A stretch of 64,000 bases of DNA, taken from NCBI RefSeq assembly GCF_001874625.1, contig NZ_CP017671.1, positions 4,402,001-4,466,000 on the forward strand. Reading direction: 5' to 3'. The stretch is from Providencia rettgeri. Its GTDB lineage: Bacteria; Pseudomonadota; Gammaproteobacteria; Enterobacterales; Enterobacteriaceae. A program made the position numbers and the translations under genes. Of this stretch, positions 33,758 to 42,496 are shown piece after piece (position 1 is the first letter of the stretch; every line of letters begins with the position of its first letter). The notes under the pieces were generated by a model. It had not been told where the DNA came from and ran no database searches. It worked only from the letters and a program-made list of their open reading frames with translations.

Positions 33758-33964
33758 CTACCCTAACTCCACCTGTAATAATAATACCTGTTTGTTAACC
33801 TCACTCATCACATTGTAATGGCGCTTATCACTGACTTTAGGTGGTAAAATTTTCCCATAATTAAACTCAAATGCCCCAAAATCCTTAATATAGAGCCTGC
33901 CACGGAATAACGTTTTGACGTAAAGAGCAATCTTAAATGGGTTATAACGGTTAAAAATTTTCAT
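33758..33964 (-). CDS. ytfK: YtfK (DUF1107), stringent-response modulator
   Basis: 68 residues, the E. coli YtfK length: [45 protein letters not shown]. In E. coli YtfK stimulates SpoT-dependent (p)ppGpp accumulation during phosphate and fatty-acid starvation. A GGGGAGG ribosome site precedes the ATG. A Pho-box-like element lies upstream (34076-34092). Confidence 0.93.
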   Translation of the reverse strand: MKIFNRYNPFKIALYVKTLFRGRLYIKDFGAFEFNYGKILPPKVSDKRHYNVMSEVNKQVLLLQVELG

Positions 33965-34263
33965 TAGAACTTAGCCTCCCCTTTGTTCTTACGATATTCA
34001 ATAACTCATACCGTACAATAATCATAGACCAGAAATTTCCATTTTGGTTCTAAAATTGCAGTTTTATTCAATTTGCTGACATAACATGACAGTGTCAAAT
34101 AACTGTTAAATCCTTACAAACCTTGTCTTTATTCTGAATTTTAAAAAAATGTTAAATTCTCTTTTGAAACTCATCCGATGAGCTATGCTATAAGTATCAA
34201 TTATAGAATTGGTACTTAGGTTCACCTCTCTAACAAGGCTAAAGCAAAATTTAAGGGGTATAT
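33965..34263. promoter_or_regulatory. Divergent ytfK/ytfJ control region
   Basis: About 300 bases with no gene. Minus-strand CTGTCATGTTATGTCAG (34076-34092) resembles a PhoB box, except that the second half-site is one base closer than consensus. CTCATC-C-GATGAG (near 34170) is a small palindrome next to TATAAG, a possible -10 for ytfJ. AAGGGG precedes ytfJ. Confidence 0.45.
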
Positions 34264-34824
34264 ATGATTAAAAATCTTTTAGTGTCGATTTTTTTACTCG
34301 GAATATCAACCGCCGCCACTGCTGCTAATATTCAGTTAAACCAAACAGTTCCTGCCGTTTCTGTATCTGACAAGGGGGAGCTCATCATAAACGATGAAGG
34401 GAAACTGGATAATCAGCCATGGAAAAGCCAGCAATTAATTGGCAAGGTACGCACTATCCAACATATTGCAGGCCGCTCTTCAGCGAAAGAACTTAATGCA
34501 CCGTTAATAGAAGCTATCAAACAAGCCAAACTCCCTCACGATGCCTATCAAACCACGACTATCGTGAATGCGGATGATGCTATTTTCGGTACAGGTGTAT
34601 TTGTTAAAAATAGTGTTGAAGACAGTAAAAAAGAGTTTCCTTACTCTCAATTTATTGTTGATAGTGACGGTGTCGTCAAAAATGCATGGGGGTTAAAACC
34701 TGAAAGCTCCGCAATTATCGTATTGAATAACCAAGGGAAAGTATTATTTTTCAAAGATGGTGAATTAAACCCTCAAGAAATTGAAAAAGTGATGAGTTTA
34801 CTTGTTTCCAGCTTAAATCAGTAA
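34264..34824 (+). CDS. ytfJ: YtfJ, periplasmic thioredoxin-fold protein
   Basis: 186 residues; signal peptide MIKNLLVSIFLLGISTAATA, then a YtfJ-family (PF09695) thioredoxin-like fold with no CxxC: the strand VRTIQHIAGR stands where a thioredoxin CxxC would be, and IVDSDGVVKNAWGL and AIIVLNNQGKVLFF follow. Exported, function unknown. AAGGGG ribosome site at good spacing. Confidence 0.9.
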   Translation: MIKNLLVSIFLLGISTAATAANIQLNQTVPAVSVSDKGELIINDEGKLDNQPWKSQQLIGKVRTIQHIAGRSSAKELNAPLIEAIKQAKLPHDAYQTTTIVNADDAIFGTGVFVKNSVEDSKKEFPYSQFIVDSDGVVKNAWGLKPESSAIIVLNNQGKVLFFKDGELNPQEIEKVMSLLVSSLNQ

Positions 34825-35140
34825 CATGACATACATCTTATGTAGTGTCCCTTAAGTGCACACTACATAAGCCCATTACCAATCATAAAACAGCGAACAC
34901 AAAAATAGTCAGTTATTCTAAAATTCCTCAATATGCCATATGCATAATTATAACTATTTCATTAATAACTACTCATTATTATATGGTTTATTGATAGTTT
35001 TATTAACCAACACATATTGCTTTAAAAACTTCCCAATAAAAACAATTTATAACCAAGGTGGTTGTGTTCTTTGCATTACCCCATTCTACCTAATTAATAT
35101 TAACGCGTTATATCTTAGCGACGCTGTAACTCACATAAAT
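34825..35140. other. Gap between ytfJ and qseC
   Basis: About 315 AT-rich bases. Contains a perfect 12-bp inverted repeat (CTTATGTAGTGT 34837-34848, ACACTACATAAG 34860-34871) and a frame (34940-35209) that overlaps the end of qseC and is not convincing. Marks the left edge of the accessory insert relative to E. coli. Confidence 0.5.
34837..34871 (+). repeat. 12-bp perfect inverted repeat after ytfJ
   Basis: CTTATGTAGTGT/ACACTACATAAG with an 11-base loop, 13 bases past the ytfJ stop. It may be a weak terminator (no U tract) or a palindromic repeat. Confidence 0.5.
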
Positions 35141-36496
35141 TTAATAAACCAACCAATATACTTTAACGCAAAAACCGCCTTTATCACTGTTAGCAAAAAT
35201 AACCTGTAAGTTATGCAATTGAGCAATTCGCTTAACAATAGATAGCCCTAAACCACTCCCTGTTTTTTCTTGCCCCGCAGGCCGATAAAAACGTTCTCCC
35301 AAGCGTTGTAAAACTTCTGGGGTCACCCCATCACCATCGTCTTCAATTTCAAGGTGGTCTGCGTACAACGTTAGCGTTACTCGCCCTTTCGCTTTGCCAT
35401 AGCGTATTGCATTATGAAGTAGGTTTCTGAGCAGTACACTCAATAACAGTGCTTGGCCTTTTAATGTCGGCGGTTCGCCTTTAATCATGCTGATCACCGT
35501 GGTTCCTTGAGCCTGCGCCTCCGGCTGAATATCATTGATTGCAGTTTCAATCAGAGATAACCAAGATAATTCAGTAATATCTTCAAGTTGGGATATCGAT
35601 TCTAACCTCGATAATGTGAGCAATTGGTCAACAAGACGAGATGCACGGTCAATCCCTTCGGATAAGTTTGCTACTGCATGGTGACGAATATCAGTGTCAT
35701 TCCCTGCAATTTGTACCACCTCCGCTTGCACTTTTAAGGCTGCGAGAGGACTACGCAGCTCGTGGGCAGCATCAGATGTAAACTGCCTTTCACGCGCAAA
35801 CATATTATTGATTCGCTCAAACAAACCATTCATTGAGTCTATGATTGGCTTTGCTTCGGTTGGAATACGTGATACTTCAATAGGTGTTAATTCATCAGGC
35901 TGACGATAGCGTAATTGGTTTGCAACTTCTTTTAAAGGCCGCAAAGCACGGGTTAAAAGCCATAGAAATACGACTAGCATCAACGGCAATGCCACCAACC
36001 AAGGCATAAATTGCGCCACCATGATATCCGTTGCCATTTCTTGCCGATATTCCCACTCTTGGCCAACCACGATAACATATTGCCCATCTTGAGATTTTAA
36101 CCAAACAAAGCGCCACGAGTCATCGCTTCCTGTAACTCTCCCATCAGAAAAGCCTTCCCTTGCAAAGTTAAATACAATCTTTTTCCCATTATCACCATCA
36201 TTTAAAACCATCTGCCCCTTAAGCGTAAAAATAGCAAAAGCTAATGCATCATCATCTTGATCGCCTCGATTTTTCCGTAATAATTTTTTTGTTTTCTTTA
36301 ATGAAGGTTTAGACAATTCAAGATCTGAAGGCAATACAGACAAACGTTTAGCAAATGCCATTTGTTGTGTATCAAATAGCTCATTAATGGTTTTATACGT
36401 TTGATACCAAGCTAGTGAACTCGCGATACCCCATGTCACCAATGCTAATAACAGCAACATTAAGGTAAGTTTTAGCCGAAGACTAAATGTTTTCAT
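35141..36496 (-). CDS. qseC: Sensor histidine kinase QseC
   Basis: 451 residues. Two membrane helices (about 11-30 and 163-183) bound a periplasmic sensor domain; HAMP-like linker; phosphoacceptor His245 in AAHELRSPLAALK; HATPase N box LLHNAIRYGK, G1 EIEDDGDGV, G2 GSGLGLSIVKRI. E. coli QseC senses autoinducer-3/catecholamines and phosphorylates QseB. Its ATG overlaps the qseB stop by one base (TAATG). Confidence 0.93.
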   Translation of the reverse strand: MKTFSLRLKLTLMLLLLALVTWGIASSLAWYQTYKTINELFDTQQMAFAKRLSVLPSDLELSKPSLKKTKKLLRKNRGDQDDDALAFAIFTLKGQMVLNDGDNGKKIVFNFAREGFSDGRVTGSDDSWRFVWLKSQDGQYVIVVGQEWEYRQEMATDIMVAQFMPWLVALPLMLVVFLWLLTRALRPLKEVANQLRYRQPDELTPIEVSRIPTEAKPIIDSMNGLFERINNMFARERQFTSDAAHELRSPLAALKVQAEVVQIAGNDTDIRHHAVANLSEGIDRASRLVDQLLTLSRLESISQLEDITELSWLSLIETAINDIQPEAQAQGTTVISMIKGEPPTLKGQALLLSVLLRNLLHNAIRYGKAKGRVTLTLYADHLEIEDDGDGVTPEVLQRLGERFYRPAGQEKTGSGLGLSIVKRIAQLHNLQVIFANSDKGGFCVKVYWLVY

Positions 36497-37158
36497 TATT
36501 CATCATCACCTAATCGATAACCGACACCATGAACAGTACGAATAAACGTATTACCTAACTTGCGTCTTAAATGGTGAATATGTACCTCAACTGAATTACT
36601 CGATACTTCCTCTTCCCAGTTATACAGTTTCTCTTCTATTAAGCCTCGCGATAGAATTTTATTTGGGTTATGCATAAATAGAGATAATAATGCCAATTCT
36701 TTCCCTTTAAGTTGAACAGGCTCCCCTTTAACAGTTACCGTCATCCCAGACGGGTCCATTTCCACATCTCCATGAGTCAATTTAGGTGTTAACTGACCAC
36801 TTCGTCTGCGGATCAATGCCTGCAAACGAGCCATAACTTCCATTAAGGCAAAAGGTTTGCACAGATAATCATCCGCTCCACGTTGTAAGCCTTGTACCCG
36901 CTGCTCCAGAGCATCTCTGGCTGTCAAAATTAATACCGGTTCATCACGCCCCTGTTTGCGCCAATGTGCCAAAATGTCCATGCCATCAATATTGGGTAAT
37001 GAGAGGTCAAGTACCACGGCATCATAGGGAGCATCAAAAAGAGCAAGTTGCCCCAGTTTTCCATCCATAAACCAATCAACAGAAAAACCCAGTTGAGTTA
37101 ACCCTACTTTTAACCCATCACCAATTAGCCTGTCATCTTCGATTAATAGAATACGCAT
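36496..37158 (-). CDS. qseB: Response regulator QseB
   Basis: 220 residues. Receiver domain with acidic pocket EDD, phosphoacceptor Asp51 (VVLDLSLPN) and K in KPF; OmpR/PhoB-type winged helix at the C-terminus ([26 protein letters not shown]). PmrA-like family; DNA boxes of its consensus lie in the divergent region with ygiW (37258-37274). GGAGGGG precedes the ATG. Confidence 0.94.
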   Translation of the reverse strand: MRILLIEDDRLIGDGLKVGLTQLGFSVDWFMDGKLGQLALFDAPYDAVVLDLSLPNIDGMDILAHWRKQGRDEPVLILTARDALEQRVQGLQRGADDYLCKPFALMEVMARLQALIRRRSGQLTPKLTHGDVEMDPSGMTVTVKGEPVQLKGKELALLSLFMHNPNKILSRGLIEEKLYNWEEEVSSNSVEVHIHHLRRKLGNTFIRTVHGVGYRLGDDE

Positions 37159-37257
37159 AACCCCTCCGTATCAGAATATTATTATATTTATCCCATCAGT
37201 AATGAAATGACTAGCTATTATTTATTAAATTAAAAATATAATGCATCAATTAAGTTT

Positions 37258-37274
37258 CTTAAGATCCTGTTAAG
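37258..37274 (+). promoter_or_regulatory. QseB/PmrA-like box
   Basis: cTTAAG-ATCCT-gTTAAG: direct repeats of yTTAAG with 5-base spacing, the PmrA/QseB half-site arrangement. A further TTAAG lies at 37250-37254. Situated between qseBC and the divergent ygiW, about 60 bases from the ygiW start, followed by TTTAAT as a plausible -10. Confidence 0.65.
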
Positions 37275-37335
37275 ATTTACCTGCTTTAATAACTTCCATA
37301 TAAACAAGTTTACGTCTTATTTGGAGAAACTGATC

Positions 37336-37740
37336 ATGAAAAAATTACCTTTAATTACATTAATTGCCGCTCTTGCAACAGCCCCTGTTTTTGCTGCAAA
37401 TGGCGGTTTTGACGGTCCGGGTGCTGTCACTAATAATACAACGCAAACCAATCAAAATGGGGGCTTTATTGGCCCTAATAGCGGAGAAACAACCGTCGCA
37501 AAAGCACTAGAGATGTCTGATGATAGCTGGGTTATTTTACGTGGTAATATCGTTAAACAACTTGACTATAAACATTATGAATTTACTGATGGCACAGGCA
37601 CCATCAACCTTGAAATCAGTGAAAAACGTTGGAATGGTGTTAATGTCACACCAAAAGATAAAGTCGAAATCCGCGGTAAAATCGATAAAGATTGGAATTC
37701 AAGGGAAGTTGAAGTTAAACAAATTCAGATCATTAAATAA
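37336..37740 (+). CDS. ygiW: YgiW/VisP-type OB-fold stress protein
   Basis: 134 residues from the ATG of MKKLPLITLIAALATAPVFA, a signal peptide, after TGGAG (a TTG 15 bases earlier overlaps the ribosome site). The mature part is a BOF (bacterial OB-fold, DUF388) domain: SWVILRGNIVKQL, HYEFTDGTGTINLEIS, KVEIRGKIDKDW. E. coli YgiW protects against peroxide/cadmium; Salmonella VisP binds peptidoglycan. Divergent from qseBC as in E. coli. Confidence 0.9.
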   Translation: MKKLPLITLIAALATAPVFAANGGFDGPGAVTNNTTQTNQNGGFIGPNSGETTVAKALEMSDDSWVILRGNIVKQLDYKHYEFTDGTGTINLEISEKRWNGVNVTPKDKVEIRGKIDKDWNSREVEVKQIQIIK

Positions 37741-37760
37741 CCCATCATATCCCTTCGTTA

Positions 37761-37790
37761 GCATACTTCAGGGTTGTACCTGAAGTATGC
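37761..37790 (+). terminator. Hairpin terminator after ygiW
   Basis: GCATACTTCAGG and CCTGAAGTATGC form a perfect 12-bp stem with a 6-base loop, 20 bases past the stop; only a weak U tract follows. Confidence 0.65.
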
Positions 37791-37877
37791 TATTACTTCA
37801 TCGCCAAAATCCTATTTTATACCAATATTAACAATGCTAGATTAGACATAAATATAATTGTTATTTTGGATCATCCA

Positions 37878-38468
37878 ATGTCACTGAAACAGCCCCAACT
37901 ACGTAATATCAAAGAAAAACTACTTTCCGATAATTGGTATATCTTAAAAAAATACACCTATGAATTACAAAGAAGAGATGGAAACTGGCAACAACAAGAG
38001 CGTGAAGTCTATGATAGAGGCAATGGCGCAGTCATTCTGCTCTATAATAAAATAAAAAACAGCATTATCTTGATACGCCAATTCCGTATGCCTATGTACG
38101 TAAATGGTTACCAGCATTTCCTGATTGAAGCTGCCGCAGGCTTGCTTGACGATGCTTCACCGGAAACCCGTATCATTGCCGAAGCAGAGGAAGAAACTGG
38201 CTTTAAAGTCGACAAAATAGAAAAAGTCTTCGAAGCATTTATGAGCCCCGGTTCCGTTACCGAGAAGCTATATTTCTATATTGCTGAGTACAACGACAAT
38301 AACCGCAGCAATGCAGGTGGCGGGTTAGCTGAAGAAGGTGAAGATATTGAAGTCTTAGAATGGCCATTTCCTAAAGCGTTAGAAGCTATCAAAACTGGCG
38401 AAATTGTTGATGGTAAGACTATTATGTTAATACAACACCTAGCATTGAATTCAATTCTAAAATATTAA
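37878..38468 (+). CDS. nudK: Nudix hydrolase, NudK-like (GDP-mannose/ADP-sugar pyrophosphatase)
   Basis: 196 residues from MSLKQPQLRNIKEKLLSDN (a TTG 12 bases upstream opens the frame). Nudix region AAGLLDDASPETRIIAEAEE followed by ETGFKV with the catalytic glutamates; substrate loop MSPGSVTEKLYFY and YDRGNGAVILL as in E. coli NudK (191 residues). Hydrolyses sugar nucleotides such as GDP-mannose. Position beside qseBC/ygiW and the toxin gene differs from E. coli. Confidence 0.9.
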   Translation: MSLKQPQLRNIKEKLLSDNWYILKKYTYELQRRDGNWQQQEREVYDRGNGAVILLYNKIKNSIILIRQFRMPMYVNGYQHFLIEAAAGLLDDASPETRIIAEAEEETGFKVDKIEKVFEAFMSPGSVTEKLYFYIAEYNDNNRSNAGGGLAEEGEDIEVLEWPFPKALEAIKTGEIVDGKTIMLIQHLALNSILKY

Positions 38469-38503
38469 TTTTTATAAAGTGCCAAAAGCCTTTATTACTA
38501 TAG

Positions 38504-41500
38504 CTATAAGATAAAACGAGTAAAACTTCCAGGGATTAACAAACCGTGGTCACGATAAGCCAAATTAAAATAATTCATTAATGCTTTTTTGAACCCCGTT
38601 TCTGTCGAGTATGAAAAAACACCATTATTAGAATCAAACAACTCAAATTGTTGGTTAGATATACGTTGAACCATAATTATGTGCCCTTCAGAAAGAATTG
38701 AACCATCTGACTTTCTTATATACGCCCTTATTAGTGCAGTATCACCCGGGTTTAGCTCCATCACATCATCCTCTAATTTTTTGACTAAATCATGGTGCTC
38801 TCCCCTATATCTTACAGTCGGTTCTCTATGATATTTCTGGGTTTTAAATAAAGAAGGCTGAGTTTGTTTTCTCTCTATACTATCAAATACCTTCCCTGAG
38901 AAAGAAGCAGGCTTTTTTAAATCCTCTTTTAAGCTAGCAACAACAGAAAATAAGTGTTTTTGTGGGTCAACGCTTTCTTCTAACCGTTGCAAGATCTCTA
39001 AAGATAACCCATGACATAAGCCATCAGGGTGTTTTTTCTTTAATAGGTTAGGGAAACTAAATTGATCTAATTTAGCATATCGAAATGCGGTTGTTGCTAA
39101 ATCGTCTCCTCCTCGATTTACCCTAAACTTTGAATATTTAGCTAATGGATTGAATAATCTTTCTGCCGCAATACCTTCTAATGTATTAATTAAATCTAAC
39201 CATTTGCCGATAACCTGCACCATCAACCTTGGTGCTTTAGCAAGATTAAGTGATAAATATATTTTTCCAACCATCAAATTTTTCTTTGCCTGCTCTATAT
39301 CGGCACCACGATCTGAGTTTTCAATTAGCTGCATATCTAAATATATGTTTGCTAATTTTAAAGAAATGCCCGCCATAAATTCAGCGGATATAATCCAAGG
39401 TGATGATACCCCTGTAGTTGTTAACATCATGATAACTTCAGCAGACTCAATCAACATTTTCTTGACGTCATTACTTAATTTTGCTGTTTTTTCATATGAT
39501 GTATAAATAACACCGTTTAGATCAGAAAAATTTTTTTCAACTCCACTTTTTAGTAGCAATCGATAAGGGTCAATCTCAGGCTCAGTTTTAAACTGAATAT
39601 TGGGGCTTCTTTCAATAAAGGTTAACCTATGCTGCCACTTCTGATTTAGTCGGTTATCTATATGTTTAATATTTTCTAAATTATTTTTGCTAAACCCCTC
39701 TTGGTCAATTTTAGTTAAATGCTTATGAATAAATTTAGCTAACTTCTTATTTTCGTGGAATGTACTAGAAATAATAAGGTCATTATCTGGAAGTGAAAAA
39801 ATTAGGTTATGATGTTCACTTCCAAGAGAAAGTAAACCAGGAACAACTTTACCCTCAAATAAAACGACACTAGGCTTGATTAATCCACTAATAAACCCTT
39901 CAATAATATGTTGATAGATCTTAGGTTCTTTTGATAATTGTTGAGATGATTTTGATAAAACATGCAAAATTTTACCATGTACACTGAATTTAAAATCATC
40001 AATAAAATCAATATCATCTATTTTTTTAAATGCAGAATTCTCAATTTCTGACATAACTGAGTCCGCAATATTTAATCGGCTTTTTTTATCATTTAATAAT
40101 TTGAGTAATGTTTCATTCTTCGCATCATTATTTTTACTATTTATTTTTAAAATACTTTGAGAGCCTCCCACATGAATAAAAATAGAACGATCTGCTTCCC
40201 CCAACAGAACCTCCCTTAAGCTAAATTCTTTTATTGTACTAGAAAACGAAATACTTCCTTTAAAGTTAGCTCCCTGATAAAAATGAACCTGCCAAACTTT
40301 ATCGAGATCAGTACAATCAATATTTATGCCATTAACTAATAAACCAGATAATATTAGCTTATCTAACTCTTCTTTAGCATTCTTAACATTATTTTCTAGC
40401 TCCAATTCATTTACCTGCGTTACTTTTAATTCAGCAGCTATTCTTTCCATTTGAGTCTCTAGACTAAGTTGCGATTTTAAATCATTTTGAGACATCTCAA
40501 TACTTGCCGCTGCTTCCATAGAATTAATTTTAGCAGTGAGCAATTTATATTCTTTTCTTGCATTAGCTAGCTTTACTTCTGTGCTATATTTTTCAGAGCT
40601 AATATACCTAAAGGCAATTGGGTTACTATTTTTAGGCAATGATTCCAAATGCTGGCTATATTCCTTACATTCTAAATCAATTTTATTTTTTTCTGCATAC
40701 AAGTAATCTATTTTTTTATAGAACCCCATCCAAGCTGTAGAAAAATTGGGGTTATCAGGGTGAAGTAATAAATTAAGCACAGACAAATTTTCAGTTTCTT
40801 TGGTTAACCTTGCTTCCTCCCTAGCGATATGCTGCTTTAATTTTTTTATTTTACCTTCATTGTTTACTAACCTACTATTTTCTCGACCTAAATAGTTTAT
40901 TGGCTGTCCAAATAATGCTTTAAACCTATGGCTAAAAGCTTTAGCCTCTGCTTCTTTTAACATATTTTTAGACTTATTTATTATTTTTATTCTACGTGAC
41001 TTGTCCTTTTCAAATCTATTTTTTAATAAGTTAAAATCTAATGGCCAGCCTTTAGCCTCTAACTTAAAAACCAATGAGCCAATATAACTTTTTTTACCTA
41101 TAAAACCAGTTTCTGTTTCCCTTAAGTGATCTAGGTATGCATTTGTTTTCATATCAAATTTTAGGTTAAGTGATTCGAAAACACTTCGTCTTTTCCTATG
41201 AAAATGAATAGTATCATTATAATTTCTTTCACCCCTTTCCATCCCCATCAAATTTGTTGTATTCTCCTCATGACCACTACGATGAATGGCATTATTTTTT
41301 TGCAGATCCAATAATAATAAGCTACCAACTATTAACCCCTTGTTACCTTTCAACGATAATTTATGATTAATATTAGGCTGAGTTTGAATTGGAGGTTGAG
41401 TTACCTCAATAGCTTCGCGATGGATATGTTTCCCAATATCTAAAATTTCTTTTAATGCCTTATTAGCATCAACCTTCTCGGCTTTTTTTACTATTCTCCC

Positions 41501-41644
41501 ATTTAAGTTTATTCTGTTAGGAAAATGTGTAGTATTAGTTATATTTTTAATTATTAAAGGAAAAGATGAAATTGCATTAGTTATCTTATCAAAAATACTA
41601 GTTTCATTACTTCGCAATGAGGGTTTATATGATATTTTATCCAT
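38504..41644 (-). CDS. Large putative toxin with C-terminal YopT/C58-type cysteine-protease-like domain
   Basis: 1046 residues, AT-rich and unlike its neighbours. No signal peptide. Residues 101-115 are hydrophobic (LIVGSLLLLDL); a basic RKRR-S site at 150-154 looks like a furin site. Residues 260-430 are charged and probably coiled coil. Around 590-640 there is VVLFEGKVVPGLLSL and LIFSLPDNDLII, resembling mid-regions of dermonecrotic-type toxins; 734-770 is a hydrophobic stretch. The last 170 residues match a C58-type triad: Cys877 (GLCHGLSLEIL), His988 (EGHIIMVQ), Asp1004 (ELFDSNNGVF). The His-Asp gap is 16 as in YopT. YopT cleaves prenylated Rho GTPases; activity here is inferred only. Confidence 0.85.
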   Translation of the reverse strand: MDKISYKPSLRSNETSIFDKITNAISSFPLIIKNITNTTHFPNRINLNGRIVKKAEKVDANKALKEILDIGKHIHREAIEVTQPPIQTQPNINHKLSLKGNKGLIVGSLLLLDLQKNNAIHRSGHEENTTNLMGMERGERNYNDTIHFHRKRRSVFESLNLKFDMKTNAYLDHLRETETGFIGKKSYIGSLVFKLEAKGWPLDFNLLKNRFEKDKSRRIKIINKSKNMLKEAEAKAFSHRFKALFGQPINYLGRENSRLVNNEGKIKKLKQHIAREEARLTKETENLSVLNLLLHPDNPNFSTAWMGFYKKIDYLYAEKNKIDLECKEYSQHLESLPKNSNPIAFRYISSEKYSTEVKLANARKEYKLLTAKINSMEAAASIEMSQNDLKSQLSLETQMERIAAELKVTQVNELELENNVKNAKEELDKLILSGLLVNGINIDCTDLDKVWQVHFYQGANFKGSISFSSTIKEFSLREVLLGEADRSIFIHVGGSQSILKINSKNNDAKNETLLKLLNDKKSRLNIADSVMSEIENSAFKKIDDIDFIDDFKFSVHGKILHVLSKSSQQLSKEPKIYQHIIEGFISGLIKPSVVLFEGKVVPGLLSLGSEHHNLIFSLPDNDLIISSTFHENKKLAKFIHKHLTKIDQEGFSKNNLENIKHIDNRLNQKWQHRLTFIERSPNIQFKTEPEIDPYRLLLKSGVEKNFSDLNGVIYTSYEKTAKLSNDVKKMLIESAEVIMMLTTTGVSSPWIISAEFMAGISLKLANIYLDMQLIENSDRGADIEQAKKNLMVGKIYLSLNLAKAPRLMVQVIGKWLDLINTLEGIAAERLFNPLAKYSKFRVNRGGDDLATTAFRYAKLDQFSFPNLLKKKHPDGLCHGLSLEILQRLEESVDPQKHLFSVVASLKEDLKKPASFSGKVFDSIERKQTQPSLFKTQKYHREPTVRYRGEHHDLVKKLEDDVMELNPGDTALIRAYIRKSDGSILSEGHIIMVQRISNQQFELFDSNNGVFSYSTETGFKKALMNYFNLAYRDHGLLIPGSFTRFIL

Positions 41645-42092
41645 TATCTAACTTTTAAAAATCAGTTAACATTTGGTTTTTACAATACATTATGGATATA
41701 AAAATTCTTATATAAAACATCAAAAATATTATATTTTGTATAATCAAACTACAACCCAACCATAGAAAAACCTAAAGTAAATATACTTAAAAATATTTTC
41801 TAAGCATAGAAAATCTATCCAAGATATATTTAACACAATCCTAAAAAGACAATCAAATTAAGATTTAAAAATTAAATTTATTTAATATTAATGGTAAAAA
41901 ACTAAGTTTCACTGTTGTTATTAAGCTATATTTAGATAATCAGATAATATTTTTGACCTGAAGCCTAAAACACTTTAAATTTAAAACTATATCAAAATTA
42001 AATATTATCTTTTTAAGAGCTTTGCTTGTTATATCTAATGAATATCGAATAGTTGTGATACATTTCTGTACGTCATTAAGGAGCTAAACAAA
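41645..42092. other. Very AT-rich gap between toxin gene and cupin gene
   Basis: About 450 bases of strongly A/T-biased sequence with no ORF over 60 codons. Presumably holds the promoters of the toxin gene (minus) and the cupin-mqo pair (plus; AAGGAG precedes the cupin start). Composition like the toxin gene suggests joint acquisition. Confidence 0.6.
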
Positions 42093-42488
42093 ATGATACG
42101 CTGTGTTCGTATGTGGACGGGAGAAGATGGAAATTCTCTATTTGAAGAAGGAACTCTAGAGCTTGGTCGTGTTCCTAATGCAGATGGTGATAACCAAACT
42201 CTTCCTATAGCTGTTAGTGAACTTTCTTTTCGTGAAACCGTTTCAGGCGGATCTTTCGATTGGCATAAGGACCCCGTTCCTCGTTATGTCATCACTCTTA
42301 CCGGTACTTTAGAGTTTGAAACTAAAGATGGCTCTAAGTTTGTCATTAACCCAGGTGATATTCTGTTAGCGCAAGATAATACTGGGACGGGTCATAAGTG
42401 GCGGCTTATTGGTGATGAACCATGGCGTCGTGCTTATGTTGTCTATCAAGAAGATACTCAGCTTTGCTTCACCCCGACTAAAAATTAG
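42093..42488 (+). CDS. Cupin-domain protein
   Basis: 131 residues: a single cupin barrel with GGSFDWHKDPVPRYVITLTG (motif 1) and FVINPGDILLAQDNTGTGHK (motif 2), the usual metal-binding His/Glu positions only partly kept. Ribosome site AAGGAG. It lies 8 bases before mqo in the same direction, suggesting an operon; role unknown. Confidence 0.8.
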   Translation: MIRCVRMWTGEDGNSLFEEGTLELGRVPNADGDNQTLPIAVSELSFRETVSGGSFDWHKDPVPRYVITLTGTLEFETKDGSKFVINPGDILLAQDNTGTGHKWRLIGDEPWRRAYVVYQEDTQLCFTPTKN

Positions 42489-42496
42489 AGGTCATA

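Noticed and set aside
34940..35209. 89-codon ORF between ytfJ and qseC
   Set aside because: It overlaps the 3' end of qseC, has no ribosome site and no recognisable product; its hydrophobicity follows from AT content.
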